Positions 34,476 through 47,918 of a stretch of 64,000 nt of DNA are shown in pieces. The notes beneath the pieces were generated by a model. It was not told the origin of the DNA. It worked only from the letters and a program-made list of their open reading frames with translations, and searched no databases. Made by a program: the position numbers and the translations under genes. Location of the stretch: contig NW_020312867.1 of the NCBI RefSeq assembly GCF_003265705.1, forward strand, positions 10,081,228-10,145,227, in the 5' to 3' direction. The DNA comes from Callorhinus ursinus (lineage: Eukaryota; Chordata; Mammalia; Carnivora; Otariidae). The first letter of the stretch is position 1. The number at the start of each line of letters is the position of its first letter.

Positions 34476-34749
34476 CATCTTTACCCATGTAACTGCCATA
34501 TCTGTCTTTTGTCCTCATAAATCTCATGAACTTCATTGTCTACTGTTCGCTGGGCATCATTTTGGGGATGTTTTACTGTCACCACATAGTAAACCATCTG
34601 AGACAAACTTTTATCCTCCTTGAAAAGAATAGTCTTTCCCTTTATCCTCCCTTATTTCAGTAGTAAATCCTTTGTGGATAACCAAAGGTCAAAACATAGG
34701 GGTAATCCTTTGCTCTTTCTGTTTATTCTTTCTTCTCTAAAGTCTTAAA

Positions 34750-35150
34750 ATTGTGTTCCTTTCCACTCTTGCTGCCGCCATCCTAGAGCACCTGGCCCTT
34801 CACCTTGCTCAGCTGCCTCTCCTGTGCCCTGACTGGTCTCTTGCACCTCCAGAGTCCATTCTACACTTTGTCATAGAAATCCCCTGAAAACATGTGCAAC
34901 TGTCTTGCTGAGAAACCTTTTTTTTTCCCTTACTCCTCTTATTACCTGTAAAATGACCCTCAACAGAAGGCTCCCACTGCCCCATACACATTCCTTTCTC
35001 CCTACCCAAATTCTTCTACTTTGTAGTTTTTCTCCATATTTGCTAAATTTAACACCTTTCCTCCTCCCTGCCCCCATATTCTTTCTTTTCTACTTATGTA
35101 GATTCTACCTCAAGGCCCATCTTCAGTTCTCTATAATCTATAATAGCCAA
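34750..35150 (+). mobile_element. L2 internal fragment
   Basis: CTGACTGGTCTCTTGCACCTC..GTCCATTCTACAC and CCTCAAGGCCCATCTTCAG match the L2 3' coding region. Confidence 0.6.
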
Positions 35151-35194
35151 TTCTCTGAAATCATACCCATTATCTTTTTTTTGAGATGAGTCAT

Positions 35195-35580
35195 CAGCCT
35201 CTTCAATTCATAGATAGCTTTTGGGTGATTATTATGTGTTAGGTACCGTGGACTGCCTTGAGGATATGAAGGTGGGTAAGAATCAGGCCTTGCTTTCCCA
35301 TTGGAGAGCTCATAATTCCGAAGGGAAGACAGCTCTGTGCACAATTAGAATTTAATAATAAAAATGCAAGCAATATGTGGTGCTGGACTAAGATGTGGTG
35401 GAGACACTAACTTTTTTTTTGAGACACTAACTCTTTTGAGGGCTGTGGTGGAAGGCATCACAAAGAAGAGACCATTTGGGCAGATTTGAGGTTTAGTGTG
35501 AATAGACCATCTGGGAGAAATGGGCATTCCAGAAGGAGAAAAGAGAGTGTCCAAAGGCAAAGAATCACGGGCTATCATAC
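35195..35580. mobile_element. Old interspersed repeat, family unassigned
   Basis: TATTATGTGTTAGGTACCGTG..GGAGAGCTCATAATTCC then GGCATTCCAGAAGGAGAAAAG; the same text type as 31140. Confidence 0.45.
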
Positions 35581-35589
35581 TTACTTAAG

Positions 35590-36025
35590 TGTATTGGTTT
35601 CCTAGGTTTGTTGTAACAAAGTACCACAAACTGTAGTTTAAACCAACAGAAATTTAATCTCTTACAGTTCTGGAGGTCACAAGCCTGAAATAAAGTGTCA
35701 GCAGGGCCACGTTCTCTCTGAAAGCTCTAAGGGAGAATCTGTTCCGTGCCTTTCTCTCAGCTGCTGGAATTGCCAGCACCCTTAGCGTTCCTTGGCTTGT
35801 ACATGCATGACTTTTGTCTCTGCTTCCATCACTTCAAACTCGCGCGGTACTCTCCCCATGCGTTTCTTCTGTTGTGAGGACGCCAGTCATGTTGGACATA
35901 TGAGTATGACTTCATCTTAGTTTGATCATCTGCAAAGGCTGTTTCCAAATAAGGTCACATTTCCAGGTACTGAGGGCTAGGACTTCAACATAGCTTTTTG
36001 TGGGATACAATTCAACCCACAGCAC
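35590..36025 (-). mobile_element. MLT1-type MaLR solo LTR
   Basis: Antisense: TTTGTTGTAACAAAGTACCACAAACTG..AGTTCTGGAGG..GGTACTGAGGGCTAGGACTTCAACAT..CAATTCAACCCA. Confidence 0.88.
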
Positions 36026-36934
36026 TTAGAGAACTGAATATAGATGGATGTTGTTGGAGCATAACTTATGAGGAATGAGTTGGAAAGGTGTGAGACTGGA
36101 AGGTGATAAGGGTCTTCCCTCTTCCTTTCCCATCACCTTCCAACCTCAGGATGCATCCTTGACCTGGGCTAAGCCATCAGGGCATTCCAGCCTCTGGTTA
36201 TAATGATTGTTTTGAGGTAGGCATGTGATCTAAGCTGACTCAGTCAAAGTGAATCTTGGGACTTACTGGATACCTGTCTCCTCTGGATGTTTATGAAGGA
36301 GATGCTTTGTCGTCTTCTGCTTTGTGTGCTAAGGGTATAAAACCGAGAATTGTTATAGGTAGCGTTGTTGTGATAGGAGCCCACCTGTGGTCAGAGTAAC
36401 TTCTAGAAGTGGGAGGATGTCAGAAAAATGGAACTGGAGACCTGATGACTTTTCTGGATCTCTGGATCAAACATTAACCGAAGCTGTACCTTTCAGTTCT
36501 GTGAGATGCTGCAGTCCATGTTTCTCTTAAGCCAGTTACGGTTGGATTTCCTGTTCCTTACAATATAGAACAACTCCTAACATGCAGAGGAACATAGGCC
36601 TGAATCATGAAAGTCTTCATATTCTGTACTGGGGAGTTTGAGCCGTATTCTCTTAGAATCGATAACATGGTCTAAATTCCTGACATTTTTCTGCCAAGTC
36701 TCTTAGTTTTCCAATGTTGATGGACACATCTGAACCCTAAGTTACCACAGGCAATAGTTTTAGCTTGTTTCTTTGATACTGCATAACTCAGATTACCAGC
36801 TTCCCCCTGGGAATGAGGCTGTTCTCACTACTCTATACCTCAGCTCTATTTAGCCAACTTCCCATTTGAGAGCTCATTAATTTGTATTTGTAAATTGTAT
36901 TGGATACAGTTTCTGTCGAGGTTCATTTAGTGAC

Positions 36935-37215
36935 AGACACCCAACTCAGACAAGCTTAAGAGAAAAAAGACAGGAGAGATTTATTGGTTCATGTGACAGA
37001 AAAGTCAGGGGGATATTGTTGGCTCTGTGTGTGGCTGGATCCAGGGGACCACTTGGTTTCTTTCCCTCCATCTCTTAGCTTTGATCTGTGCTCTGCTGGC
37101 CTCATTCTCAGGCAGGCTGTCTTCAGATGGTGTCTCCAGAAGTTAAATCAAACTGGCTTAGCATCCTCCACTGGAAAAGAATGACCCTTTCTTAGAAGCT
37201 TGTTGCAAGTAAGGA
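36935..37215 (-). mobile_element. Old LTR-like repeat, antisense
   Basis: ACCCAACTCAGACAAGCTTAAG..AGAGATTTATTGGTTCATGTGAC and CTCTGCTGGCCTCATTCTCAGGCAGG, same family as 11630. Confidence 0.55.
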
Positions 37216-37469
37216 ATGCTGAGAATCTCACTGGTCCCTTGTCCTTTACTGAAGCAATCTCTGTGTTTGGGTCATGGGAATGTCCTGATTCATCAGACCT
37301 GACTTGAGTACCTGCTGTGGAGCTGGAATGTGAGGTCCAGTTCCATTAGATGGAATAAGTGGCATGGACTGAGAAAGGGAGCAGGAAAAGAGAAGGGAAC
37401 ACACACATACTGTACCAGAAAAGTGGGGCCCATGCTGGGCAGGTAAAAACAGTGACACCCCTGCATAGT

Positions 37470-37520
37470 CCTAGAACCTGCCATTTGGTGAATACTCAAT
37501 AAGTGTTGGTGATAAAAATT
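37470..37520 (+). mobile_element. L2 tail scrap
   Basis: TTTGGTGAATACTCAATAAGTGTTGGTG fits the last bases of L2. Confidence 0.4.
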
Positions 37521-38574
37521 GGGAATGCTCTGGAAAATACTGTATCAAGTAATGAAATGCCAGTCCCCCGGTTTACCAGGAATTCACTCAGTCATTCCTA
37601 GGGGTTGTGAGGGTCCCACTTTGTAGAATGCATTATGCTGGCTCTTTGAGATTACTGCGATGAGGACTGCACGATACTGAGTTTCAGTCTAGCGCTAGGG
37701 ACAGGTCACTGAATGGCAGTGATTTGTCCCCTGAGTTTTCAATGAGGGGAATAGAATTATGGGAGGAATCAACAAAACACATGCATATATGGTATGAAAT
37801 TATGTTATATTGGATAAAAACTTAACTATGTAAAATGTTACACAATAAACTTTTTTGCTGATTCCTAGAAGATAGAGTTTACTTGTTTGAAAAGGTAAAA
37901 ATATCTTTACTAAGTAAAAAGAAAAATTGAGCCTGATGTGTTAATAGAATTGCACAAGGTATATGTTTGACAGCAGATACCTGACATTTAAGCTTTACCT
38001 CTGTGAAAGTTTCCCAAGGTAGGCTTTTTATTTACTACAGTGTAGAGGATGGTTAAATATATAGGAGAAAAACAGAGTACATATGATCAAAACAGTTTTT
38101 TCTAAATATGATGAGCTGACTTAATAAATTTATAGGTTATGTTTATCTTGAGTATTAAATACAGAAGTAGATAGCTGGTACTGTGGTTGAACAGAAATCC
38201 TACTGGTTTTTCTCTTTAACACAATCTGATTTTTAAAACTGAAATGAAACCACTGTTGTACTTTTCAGAGTATTTGTGTTGGGAAATTTATCAGCTGCTT
38301 GGTCTATGTTTCTCGCTTATACTTTTTCTCACTTTGTGATTTCTCCAGTGCAGTGTGGCAAAAGTGAGCCCCATCCATATACCATATACTAATCTCATTC
38401 TTCAGTTTGTGACTCTTCCTTCTGCTCCCCTCTTCTCCCTGTACTTTCAGACTAACCCTTTATAATTAGCCAGATGTTGTCTCATTTTCCCTTTTGAGGG
38501 TGGCTTTCTCCTATTTGTTTTGCATTTGTCTTTCTTAGCATTTTATGGATGTCTTCTTCCTTTGAATGCTTTTC

Positions 38575-38652
38575 TTGGGAAAAGTTTTCAATTAGCAATG
38601 ATCGCGCCTTAGATAAACCTCTTTGGCTACGATAGTGCCACTGTGCAAAGCT
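38575..38652 (-). pseudogene. 3'-truncated U4 snRNA retropseudogene
   Basis: The minus strand matches the first about 78 nt of U4 snRNA: AGCTTTGC-CAGTGGCA-TATCGTAGCC, GAGGTTTATC, GGCGCGAT and TTGCTAATTGAAAACTTTTCCC. It has a handful of substitutions (e.g. GCACAG for GCGCAG, CACTATC for CAGTATC). The copy stops where U4 would continue ATACCCC, has no poly(A) tail, and lies between TTGAATGCTTTT repeats at 38562-38573 and 38652-38663. This is the structure of a prematurely primed snRNA retrocopy. Confidence 0.9.
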
Positions 38653-38706
38653 TGAATGCTTTTTTTTCAGCACTTGAGACCATGGTTCGATTTTATTCTC
38701 TCAATT

Positions 38707-38916
38707 TTTTTAAAGATTTGTTTATTTATTAGAGAGAGAGAGAGCAAGCACACACATGTGAGCAGCGGGGAGGGGCAGAGAGAGGGAGAGAACCTCCGGC
38801 GGACTCCCAGCCAAGCATGGAGCCCAAATTGGGGCTCCATCTCACGACCCTGAGATCATGACCTGAGCTGAAACCAAGAGTCCAGTGCTCGACCAACTGG
38901 GCCACCCAGGCGCCCC
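38707..38916 (-). mobile_element. Can-SINE, diverged
   Basis: Antisense copy; flanks TCTCTCAATTTTTT and TCTCTCAGTTTTT are a likely TSD. Confidence 0.9.
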
Positions 38917-40103
38917 TTAGTCTCTCAGTTTTTAATTCTCTTAAGTTTTCTGTTTTTTCAAGTTAACATTGTGAGCGAAGTTTAGTTCTAGCTATTTATT
39001 TACATGTTTACTCATCTAGAATTCTCTTGCACTTACAGAAGTTAATTTTAGTCATGGCTGACTTGCCTGTTTATCTTTTTTTTTTTTGAATTTGACATTA
39101 ATAGTATACAGTTATAAGTTGAATGAATTTTCCAGTTAATTCCTCATGGTCCTTTTTGCATTCTAATTAAGAATTTTCTAATTTGTTTACTCATAAGCCT
39201 ATAAGCATTAGGGGCTGGGACTGTATCAGGTGCTGTTAAGAGACGTATAAGTCACCTTTCTTGACGAGTGTTTCCTATATTTTTTGATTCACACATCCCT
39301 TCACAAAAATGTACAATCTTGTGGACTCCTTTAGGAATTAAAAAATAATCTTTTTCAAAAAGTATCCCATTTTTGATAAGATGATTTTAAATCGATTAAA
39401 AAGTAATTTCTTAATAAAAACTATAATGTACATTTTAAATATAATTTGTAATGGTATTCACAATATTAAAAGAAAAATTTAACCTTTTCCCTGCTTAACA
39501 TGTGGTACATGTTGTTTAATGTATTTTGAATTAATTTTGTAAGGAAAAGCATGATTTATAGACAAAGAAATGACACCTAATTTTGGATTGAATTTATATT
39601 ACAATAGATATTGAATCAGACTCTGCTATAGAAATAGACTTTTCTGTCCTCATGTTTCGTATTTATGCATTTGTGCTTTAAAAATTATGTCTTAGAAATT
39701 TTTTTTGGTATTTTGTTTCTAAATCATAAAATGATAGTGGTTTCCAGCTATTTGTAAGCATTTCTCTGCAGATAGCATCTTTCCTGTGTGGATGGCTTTT
39801 TCAAAATTGAGCAGAAAGGCCAGATTCACTATAATTGTCACTTAATTTTCCCCTTTTAACATTGTTTTTTGAAGTACTAGAGACATCTTGCAAAGCTATA
39901 CAAGGATTTTGATCAGAAGGTTTGGCAAGATGATCTTGAGGCAAATTTGCAGAATTAGATTTCTTTTATGCCCTTTTGCAATGTGTATTTAAGTATTGTG
40001 TTCTATGCTTCTCTTTTAGTAGATGCTAGTACTGTCTTTTAATCAGAACATCTTTTGGACCACTGGTTGAGAAATACTGACCAACCATGATGGTTGCTTT
40101 ATT

Positions 40104-40319
40104 TTTATTATTATTATTAATATTATTTTTAAAAGATTTTATTTATTTATTTGTCAGGGGAAGAGAGAGAGCACAAGCAGGGGGAATGGCAGGCAGAGGC
40201 AGAGGGAGAAGCAGGCTTCTCTCTGAGCAGGGACCCCGTTGCAGGACTCGACTAGGACCCTGGGATCATGACCTGAGCTGAAGGAAGACATTTAAACAAC
40301 TGAGCCACCCAGGCATCCC
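40104..40319 (-). mobile_element. Can-SINE
   Basis: Antisense copy behind a (TTA)n tail; flanks ATGGTTGCTTTA / ATGATTGCTTTA. Confidence 0.92.
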
Positions 40320-40384
40320 TAAATGATTGCTTTAAAGCAATTATGTTTGGTGCTGGCTCAGTTTCTGGGCTAACTTTAACTTCC

Positions 40385-41000
40385 TTTTAATATGAAACAT
40401 TTCAAGCTTATGGAAGAGATACGAAGAGTAATAAAATGAACATCTGTGTCCCTACAACCTACCTTTGCTGAATTTACTTCATATTAATATTATTTTTATG
40501 ATATAATGATATTAAGTTATATAATATAAAATGTTATGGGTAACAACCAAAGTCCCTGTGTTATTCCTCCCTGATCCTGTTCCCCTTACCCTCTTCCCCC
40601 AGAGGTAATTAGTATGGTGAAGTTGATGTTTGTTATTTCCCTTGCACGTTTCTACTTTTATTACAGATACACAGTCTTATTTCTAAAAACAAGATCATGT
40701 TTTCAGACTTCATAAAAAGTAACTATTCTATACATGCTTTTTTTTCCACTCAAAGCCCCATTTTTAAATGCTTTTGAGATTTGTTTGTATTGATAAATGT
40801 AGCTCTAGTTGATTCATAGCTGTATTCAATATAGAACTCCAGTTTATTTACCCATTCTCCGGCTGGCATTTAGATTTTTCCAACTTGTCCTGTTACAAAA
40901 ACTGCTACAATTAACATTCTTTACATATTTCTTTGTGCACCTGTGTATGATTTTTATCTTGGGTACTTATCTTCAAACTTTTGAAGCACCTCCAAAATAA
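40385..41000 (-). mobile_element. Antisense old L1 3' region
   Basis: Ends with TTTACCCATTCTCCGGCTGGCATTTAGATTTTTCCAACTTG, antisense L1/HAL1 late ORF2 text; earlier part 3' UTR-like. Confidence 0.6.
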
Positions 41001-41192
41001 TTTTAAGGTTCTTTTTACTTGTATACTTTTAGGTTGATAGGCAGTTGACATATATCATTTTTTAAAAATGGATTTATATAGTTGCAAAGAATAGTTACTA
41101 AAAAAAGTATATATTTTTTAAAATTTATCAGGTAGAATCCAAAGTCCATAGCAATTTGATAACCATTCCCCTTCATTTAAAAAAATACATGT

Positions 41193-41390
41193 GGGGGCTC
41201 CCGGGTGGCTCAGTCGTTAAGCATCTGCCTTCGGCTCAGGTCATGAACCCCGGGGTCCTGGGATCAAGCCCCACATCGGGCTTTCTGCTCCGCGGGAAGC
41301 CTGCTTCTCCGTCTCTCACTCCCCCTGCTTGTGTTCCCTCTCTTGCTCTGTCTCTCTCTGTCAAATAAATAAATAAAATCTTAAAAAAAC
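41193..41390 (+). mobile_element. Can-SINE
   Basis: Full-length with a CTCCGCGGGAAGCC subtype middle; flanked by A-rich ..ACATGTG / AAAATGTG. Confidence 0.93.
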
Positions 41391-41400
41391 CCAAAAATGT

Positions 41401-41455
41401 GTTTTTTTTTTTTTTTTTTTTTTTTTAACACATGCCCCTACATGTGTAGGGGCAT
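41401..41455. repeat. T26 run followed by a perfect hairpin
   Basis: A T run (41402-41426), then inverted repeat ATGCCCCTACA / TGTAGGGGCAT (41432-41442 and 41445-41455, 2-nt loop). The right arm is partly the head of the next SINE. Confidence 0.8.
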
Positions 41456-41651
41456 CTGGGTGGCTCAGTCAGTTAAGCTTCTGCCTTCGGCTCAGGTCAT
41501 GATGTGAGTGTCCTGGGATCAGGTCGTGTTGGGCTCCCTGCTCAGTGGGGAGCCTGCTTCTCCCTCTGCCCTCTGCCTCCTCCCCCCTGCTCATGCTCTA
41601 TCTCTCCTTCTCCATCCATCAAATAAATAGATAAAATCTTAAAAAAAAAAT
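41448..41651 (+). mobile_element. Can-SINE
   Basis: Full-length sense copy, tail AAATAAATAGATAAAATCTT + A run. Confidence 0.93.
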
Positions 41652-42310
41652 AGTAGTCTTCTTTAAATCAATTTTTACACTTCCTTTTTTTTTGCTTAAA
41701 TTCTTATTTTCATTCTAATAACCCCATATAATTTTATAATTTTTTTCTGGGTTATGAATTCTGCTCACTGATTTAGATGTCACATGTCATAAAGCTCACC
41801 ACTTTAAAGTGCACAATTCAATGACTTTTAGTATATTCATAAAGTTGTGTAACCATCATCATCATCTAATTCCAGAATATTTTCATTATGCCTGGTGGAA
41901 ACTCTGTACCTATTAGCAGTCACTTCCCATTCCTCCTTCCTCCCAACCCATGACAGCCACTCAGCTTTCTGTCTATGGATTTGTCTATTCTAGACATCAC
42001 ATGGGGTAGATGTTATCATACAATATGTGATTGTTTTGACTGACTTTTACTTAGCATGTTTGAAAGATTCATCTTTGCATCGTGGATCAGTACTTCATTC
42101 CTTTTTGTGGCTGAATAATATTCCATTGTATGCATAAACCACATCTTAGTTGATGGACATTTAGGTAGTTTTCATCTTTTAGCTATGGTGAATAATGCTG
42201 CTGTGAATGTTCATGTACGAGTTTTTGTGTGGACATCTGAGTATGTCTCTTGGGTGTATACCTAGGAGTGGAATTGCTGGGTCATGTGGTAACTCAGTGT
42301 TTTACTTTTT

Positions 42311-42467
42311 TTTTTTAAGAGAGAGAGGGAGGGGCGGGAAGGGGCAGAGAGAGAATCCCAAACAGACTCCAGGCCCAGCACAGGACTGACGTGGGTTTTT
42401 TTTTTTAATAACCTGAGCCGAAATTAAGAGTCCGACGCTTAGCTGACTGAGCCACCCAGGTACCCTT
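42311..42467 (-). mobile_element. Can-SINE with odd internal T run
   Basis: TSD CAGTGTTTTACTTTTT at 42295-42310 and 42468-42483, inside the L1M. A T-rich patch at 42398-42408 replaces the usual CATCTCACGACCCTGAGATCATGA part. Confidence 0.9.
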
Positions 42468-43044
42468 CAGTGTTTTACTTTTTGAAGAAATGCCAGACTT
42501 TTTTCACAGAGACCACACCAGTTACATTCTTACCAGCAGTTTATGAGGGTTCCATTTTCTTTACATTCTCACCAGTACATTTTCTGTGGTTTTTTACGCC
42601 ATCCTAGTAAGTGTAGCTGGTATCCATTATGGCTTTGATTTGCATTTCCTTAATGTCTATTGATTTTGAGTATATTTTCATGTGTTTATTGGCCATTTAT
42701 ACGTCTTTGGAGAAATGTCTACTCGGATCCTTTGCCCATTTTTAAATTAGGTTATATTGGGTTTTTATATAGGTTTTTATTGTTGAGAAGCAAGTGTTCT
42801 TTATATATTCTGGATATTATCAGACATGTGATTTGCAAATAATTTCTTCTAATTTTTTGGTTGTTTTTCACAAAAGAAGACAACCTTGATAGTGTCTTTT
42901 GACATAGCAAAAGTTTTTAATTTTGGTGAAGTCTAACTTAACTAATTTTTCTTTGGTTGCTTGTGCTTTAAGTGTCTGAGAAACCATTTACACATCCAAG
43001 ATCATGAAGATTTACGTCTGTGTTTTAAGAGTTTTATGGGTTTA

Positions 43045-43242
43045 GGGGCGCCTGGATGGCTCAGTTGTTAGGCGTCTGCCTTTGGCTCAGGTCATGGTCC
43101 CAGGGTCCTGGGATCGAGCCCCACATTGGGCTCCCTGTTCAGCAGGAAGTCTGCTTCTCCCTTTCCCACTCCCCCTGCTTGTGTTCCTCAGTTTTTGCTG
43201 TCTCTCTGTCAAAAAATAAATAAAATCTTAAAAAAAAAAAAA
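43045..43242 (+). mobile_element. Can-SINE with TSD
   Basis: AGAGTTTTATGGGTTTA before (43028) and after (about 43243), inside the L1M. Confidence 0.95.
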
Positions 43243-43554
43243 AGAGTTTTATGGGTTTAGCTCTTACATTTTGGTCTTTGATCCATTTTGAATTAATTTT
43301 TGTACATGCTGTGAGGTAGGTACTTTATATTATTTTGCATATGGATATCCGGTTGTTCCAGTGACATTTATTGAAGAGACTATTTTTTCTCTATCGACTG
43401 GTCCTGATACCCTTGTCAATTGACTCTAGATGTGTGGGTTTATTTCTAGACTCTCAGTTATATTCCATTGACCTGTTTGTCTATTCTTTTGTCAGTACCA
43501 GCCTGTTTTGATTACTTTGTAATATATTTTAAAATCTTCCTATATAATTTTTTT

Positions 43555-43765
43555 AAATGTTTTATTTTGAGATAATGCAGATTCACATAAGGTTATAAGA
43601 AATAGTACAGAGATATCCTATCCTTTCACCTGTTTCTCTTAATGGTAACAACTTGCATAACAGTAGTATAAGAGCACAACCAGAAAATTGGCATTGATAC
43701 AGTTTTACCAGCCTTATTCAGATTTTGCCAGTTTTCACGCACTAATTTGTGTATGTGTATTTTGG
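43555..43765 (-). mobile_element. Antisense old L1 3' terminus
   Basis: AAATAGTACAGAGATATCC..TTCACCTGTTTCTCTTAATGG..CAGATTTTGCCAGTTTTCAC matches an L1M/L1ME 3' end. Confidence 0.65.
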
Positions 43766-44710
43766 CCTTAGGATTTTATTCTAATATATTTCTATATTGA
43801 AGATAGTTGAGTATGTTACATCTCTTCAAAATGAGGATTAGTATTTAAATGAAATTTTTTTCAGTTTCATGTTACCATAAGACCTTATGTGAAGAGTTTT
43901 TTCTGAATTAACTAATCATTATGATTATTTTTAGTGCACCATTGAACAAACCATATAAATGTAATGGACATTTTAGAAATAACATTTGAACATAATAGGT
44001 AGATTTTTATTGGAAAAGCATGTCTTATTGAGATGGATGGTACTTTAAAAAAAATCTGTGGATGATGAAACTTACTGCTGGAGTGAGACAAAATTCAGTA
44101 TAAATCTTATTCTTTTTTTTCCCCCTTTGGTAAATGTAAACCTGAGAAACCTTGTCTGTGCAGTCATTGTATACACTTGACAAGGGTAGTAACATGGTGA
44201 CATCGGTGCTCTAGGAATGTTCTGGCTGTGGGGTGTTTAGTAGACTTTGTGGTCAGGTCTCTGAAGCTGTGAAGATAGCCGGAGTGGAGCATAGCAGTGG
44301 GAATGGAGATGAAGGGATGAATCTAAGGAAGGCTTTGATGGCAATTGTACCATGAATTGGTCACACATTTGATGAAGGGGATAAAATAGAGGAAGAAGCT
44401 AACAGATGTCACACCAACATTTTGAGCCTAGGAGAATGGGGCTGTTTTATCATCTCAGGTGGACTATAGTTGAATGGGAAGAGATATTCCTCCCAGAAGA
44501 TTAACTTAATATTTCAAATTATTAGCTAAGAATGTATCTAGAAACCTGTAAGAAACAAGGGGCCACACAAAGCAGAGCCAAATATAGCTTGTGTCAGAGC
44601 CATATTTTTTGGCTCCTGGTTTCTTTGCAGGGTTGAGTTTTGTTGATTCTGGAACTCTCAGTTTTTGCTGTTGCACTACTCTGTTATGCTCTGGGTTTTT
44701 ATTTCTATTT

Positions 44711-44913
44711 TTTAAAAATTTATTTACTTATTTGAAAGAGAGTGAGGAAGCATGGGGGCGGGGAGGGGCAGATAGAGTGGGAGAGAGAGTCTTAAGCAGA
44801 TTCTGCACTGAGCGCAGAGCCCGACGCGGGGCTTGATCTCACGACCCTGAGATCAAGACCTGAGCTGAAACCAAGAGTTGGACACTTAACCAACTGTGCC
44901 AGCCAGGCGCCCC
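44711..44913 (-). mobile_element. Can-SINE
   Basis: Antisense diverged copy; flanks ATTTCTATTT at 44701 and about 44917. Confidence 0.91.
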
Positions 44914-45269
44914 TTCATTTCTATTTGTATTCAAAACATAGTACAAATAATTTTCATATGGATGTTTAAGGCAATGCTTTACTTAAACTATTGGACTTTC
45001 CTGGTTCTTGAGCCAAACTAGGCATCCACAAAGCACCTCCTCATCTGAGGGAATAGAGCCAAGTCAGTGTTTAGATGTCTTTGAACAAAGGTTCTACCTC
45101 TAGTCTTTTAGCTTCTGAACTGCTCTTTTCTCTAGAATGCCATGGATACATATAAGAGTTTATCCTGGACTTTCTTTGTAGCAAGCTGCTGGTAGTAAGA
45201 GCTTGAGAATTTTTGTTGTTATGAACTTTGCTGGAATTAATATTGTTACCCATTAGGCAGCAAATGTTA

Positions 45270-46060
45270 CATGATCATCTGTGATATTTTAGGCACTGGA
45301 GAAAAAGAAGGGAATGAGATATGTCCTTGAGAAAATGGTGGTTGCCTAATGGGCAGAGATGTTTCTCTGTATCAGTAACAGACCACATGATAAGTCTGAA
45401 GACAGAGAAGGCATCACTCAGCGTCAAAAACATTGGGCACAGTTTCCAGAGTTCCAAGGGACATTTGAACTGAGATCTGAAAGGGTGATTAAGAGTTTAC
45501 TAGGTGGGGAAGCAAGAGGGAGGGAAGATACAGAGATAGGATGTGGGAAGGCATGGGGACGTAAGGACCGGTGAGTTCAGGGAGGAGTGTGACAATTAGT
45601 ATTATGGCAGTTTGGGCTGCTCAGTCAGGGGAGCAGTAGCTAGAGATGGAGCAGAAGAGATAAGGTGGGGTTGGATTGTCATGGACCTTATATATAGTAT
45701 TAAGATGGGCAAAGGTTTCCATACAGGTTTGACATGATCAGATTGGCCTTTGAGGAAGATGACAGATTGTTCTGTAGAGAACTGATCAGTTCAGGGAGCT
45801 AGGCTGGGATGTTGCAGGAGACCAAGCTTGGATGAGGAGAATTCGGACAAGGGCATTGGCAGTGGCAGTGGGAATAGAAGAAGGACAAAATGGCAGTGGT
45901 TTTGTAGGCTGAATGAATGGGGTGAGGTAAAGGAACAGTTGATAAGTTTTGAAAGATTGGGTGCATGATGACAAAATGTTGGGGAAAAAGAAAGTTTCTT
46001 TTACTTTAATTTGATTTAATTTTTTGACATAGGAAATATTTGTCTGAAACATGGGTCTAG
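45270..46060. mobile_element. Old mammalian interspersed repeat, family unassigned
   Basis: Same text type as 30440/31140: TTTGAACTGAGATCTGAAAGG, ATTGTCATGGACC, GTTTGACATGATCAGATTGG, GGGATGTTGCAGGAGACC. Confidence 0.5.
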
Positions 46061-46236
46061 CTTTGTGTTGGAAATGTAGCTTGAGTAGTTACCACCATAT
46101 AGATGGTAGGTGAAGCCATGAATGCAGATGTGATTACTAGTAAGGGGGATCAATGAGAACTGGATCCAGGACAACTCCTAGGACAGAGCCCAGGATTTGA
46201 GCGAAGGAATTGTCCCTTGATTTTATTGAGTCTTTC

Positions 46237-47187
<951 letters not shown>

Positions 47188-47451
47188 ATTGAGTCTTTCA
47201 AGGTAGATGATTTATTGTTTTTTAAAAATATAAGGGAGCCATGTTATTTTGTGGTAGTTTTAATTATCATCATGGATGAGTATGGTACGGTATCCTAAAC
47301 ATTTAAGCATATAGCACTCATTTGTAGTGTTATATGATTTATTATAGTTATAGATTTATTGTTTTTAATTAGGACAGATGCTTAATTCATTACATGTTAG
47401 GGTCATTAGTATGAATAAATTTTCATGATGAACTTTTTTCATTGTATTTTT

Positions 47452-47556
47452 AAAAAATATTTATTTAAGTAATCTCTACACCCAGTGTGGGACTCAAACT
47501 CACTACCCCGAGATCAAGAGTCACATGCTCCACCGACTGAGCCAGCCAGGTGCCCC
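47452..47556 (-). mobile_element. Short Can-SINE with TSD
   Basis: TCATTGTATT at 47440-47449 and 47557-47566. Confidence 0.91.
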
Positions 47557-47733
47557 TCATTGTATTCTGATTTTAAGGAATTAGATAAAATATTTTTGAC
47601 TAAAGATAAAACTTTGGAATGTGGAAATATTTTCAGTATTTCAGTGCTAAAAATTCAGCTACTTTAACATCTAGAAATTCCAAGATCGTATATGAAGGTT
47701 TGTTCTTAATTTGTCATATGTATTAGAATCGTT

Positions 47734-47918
47734 GGGGTGCCTGGGTGTCTCAGTCGGTTAAGTGTCTGCCTTTGGCTCAGGTTGTGATTCTGGGATCTAG
47801 CCCCACATCTGGCTCCCTGCTCAGCAGAGACTCTGCTGCTCCCTCTCTCTCTGCCCCTCCCCCCTACTTGTGCACGTGCATGCTCTCTCTTTCTCTCAAA
47901 TAAAATCTTAAAAATCAT
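47734..47918 (+). mobile_element. Can-SINE
   Basis: Sense copy with a small deletion around GATCC; tail TCAAATAAAATCTTAAAA. Confidence 0.92.

Larger units (their letters stand above)
41780..43540 (-). mobile_element. Antisense L1M, about 1.4 kb, split by two SINEs
   Basis: 3' UTR then reversed late ORF2: GGCTGAATAATATTCCATTG, GTGAATAATGCTGCTGTG, CACACCAGTTACATTC, ATTTGCATTTCCTTAATG, GGATCCTTTGCCCATTTTTA, TCTTTGATCCATTTTGAATT. No open frame. Confidence 0.88.
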
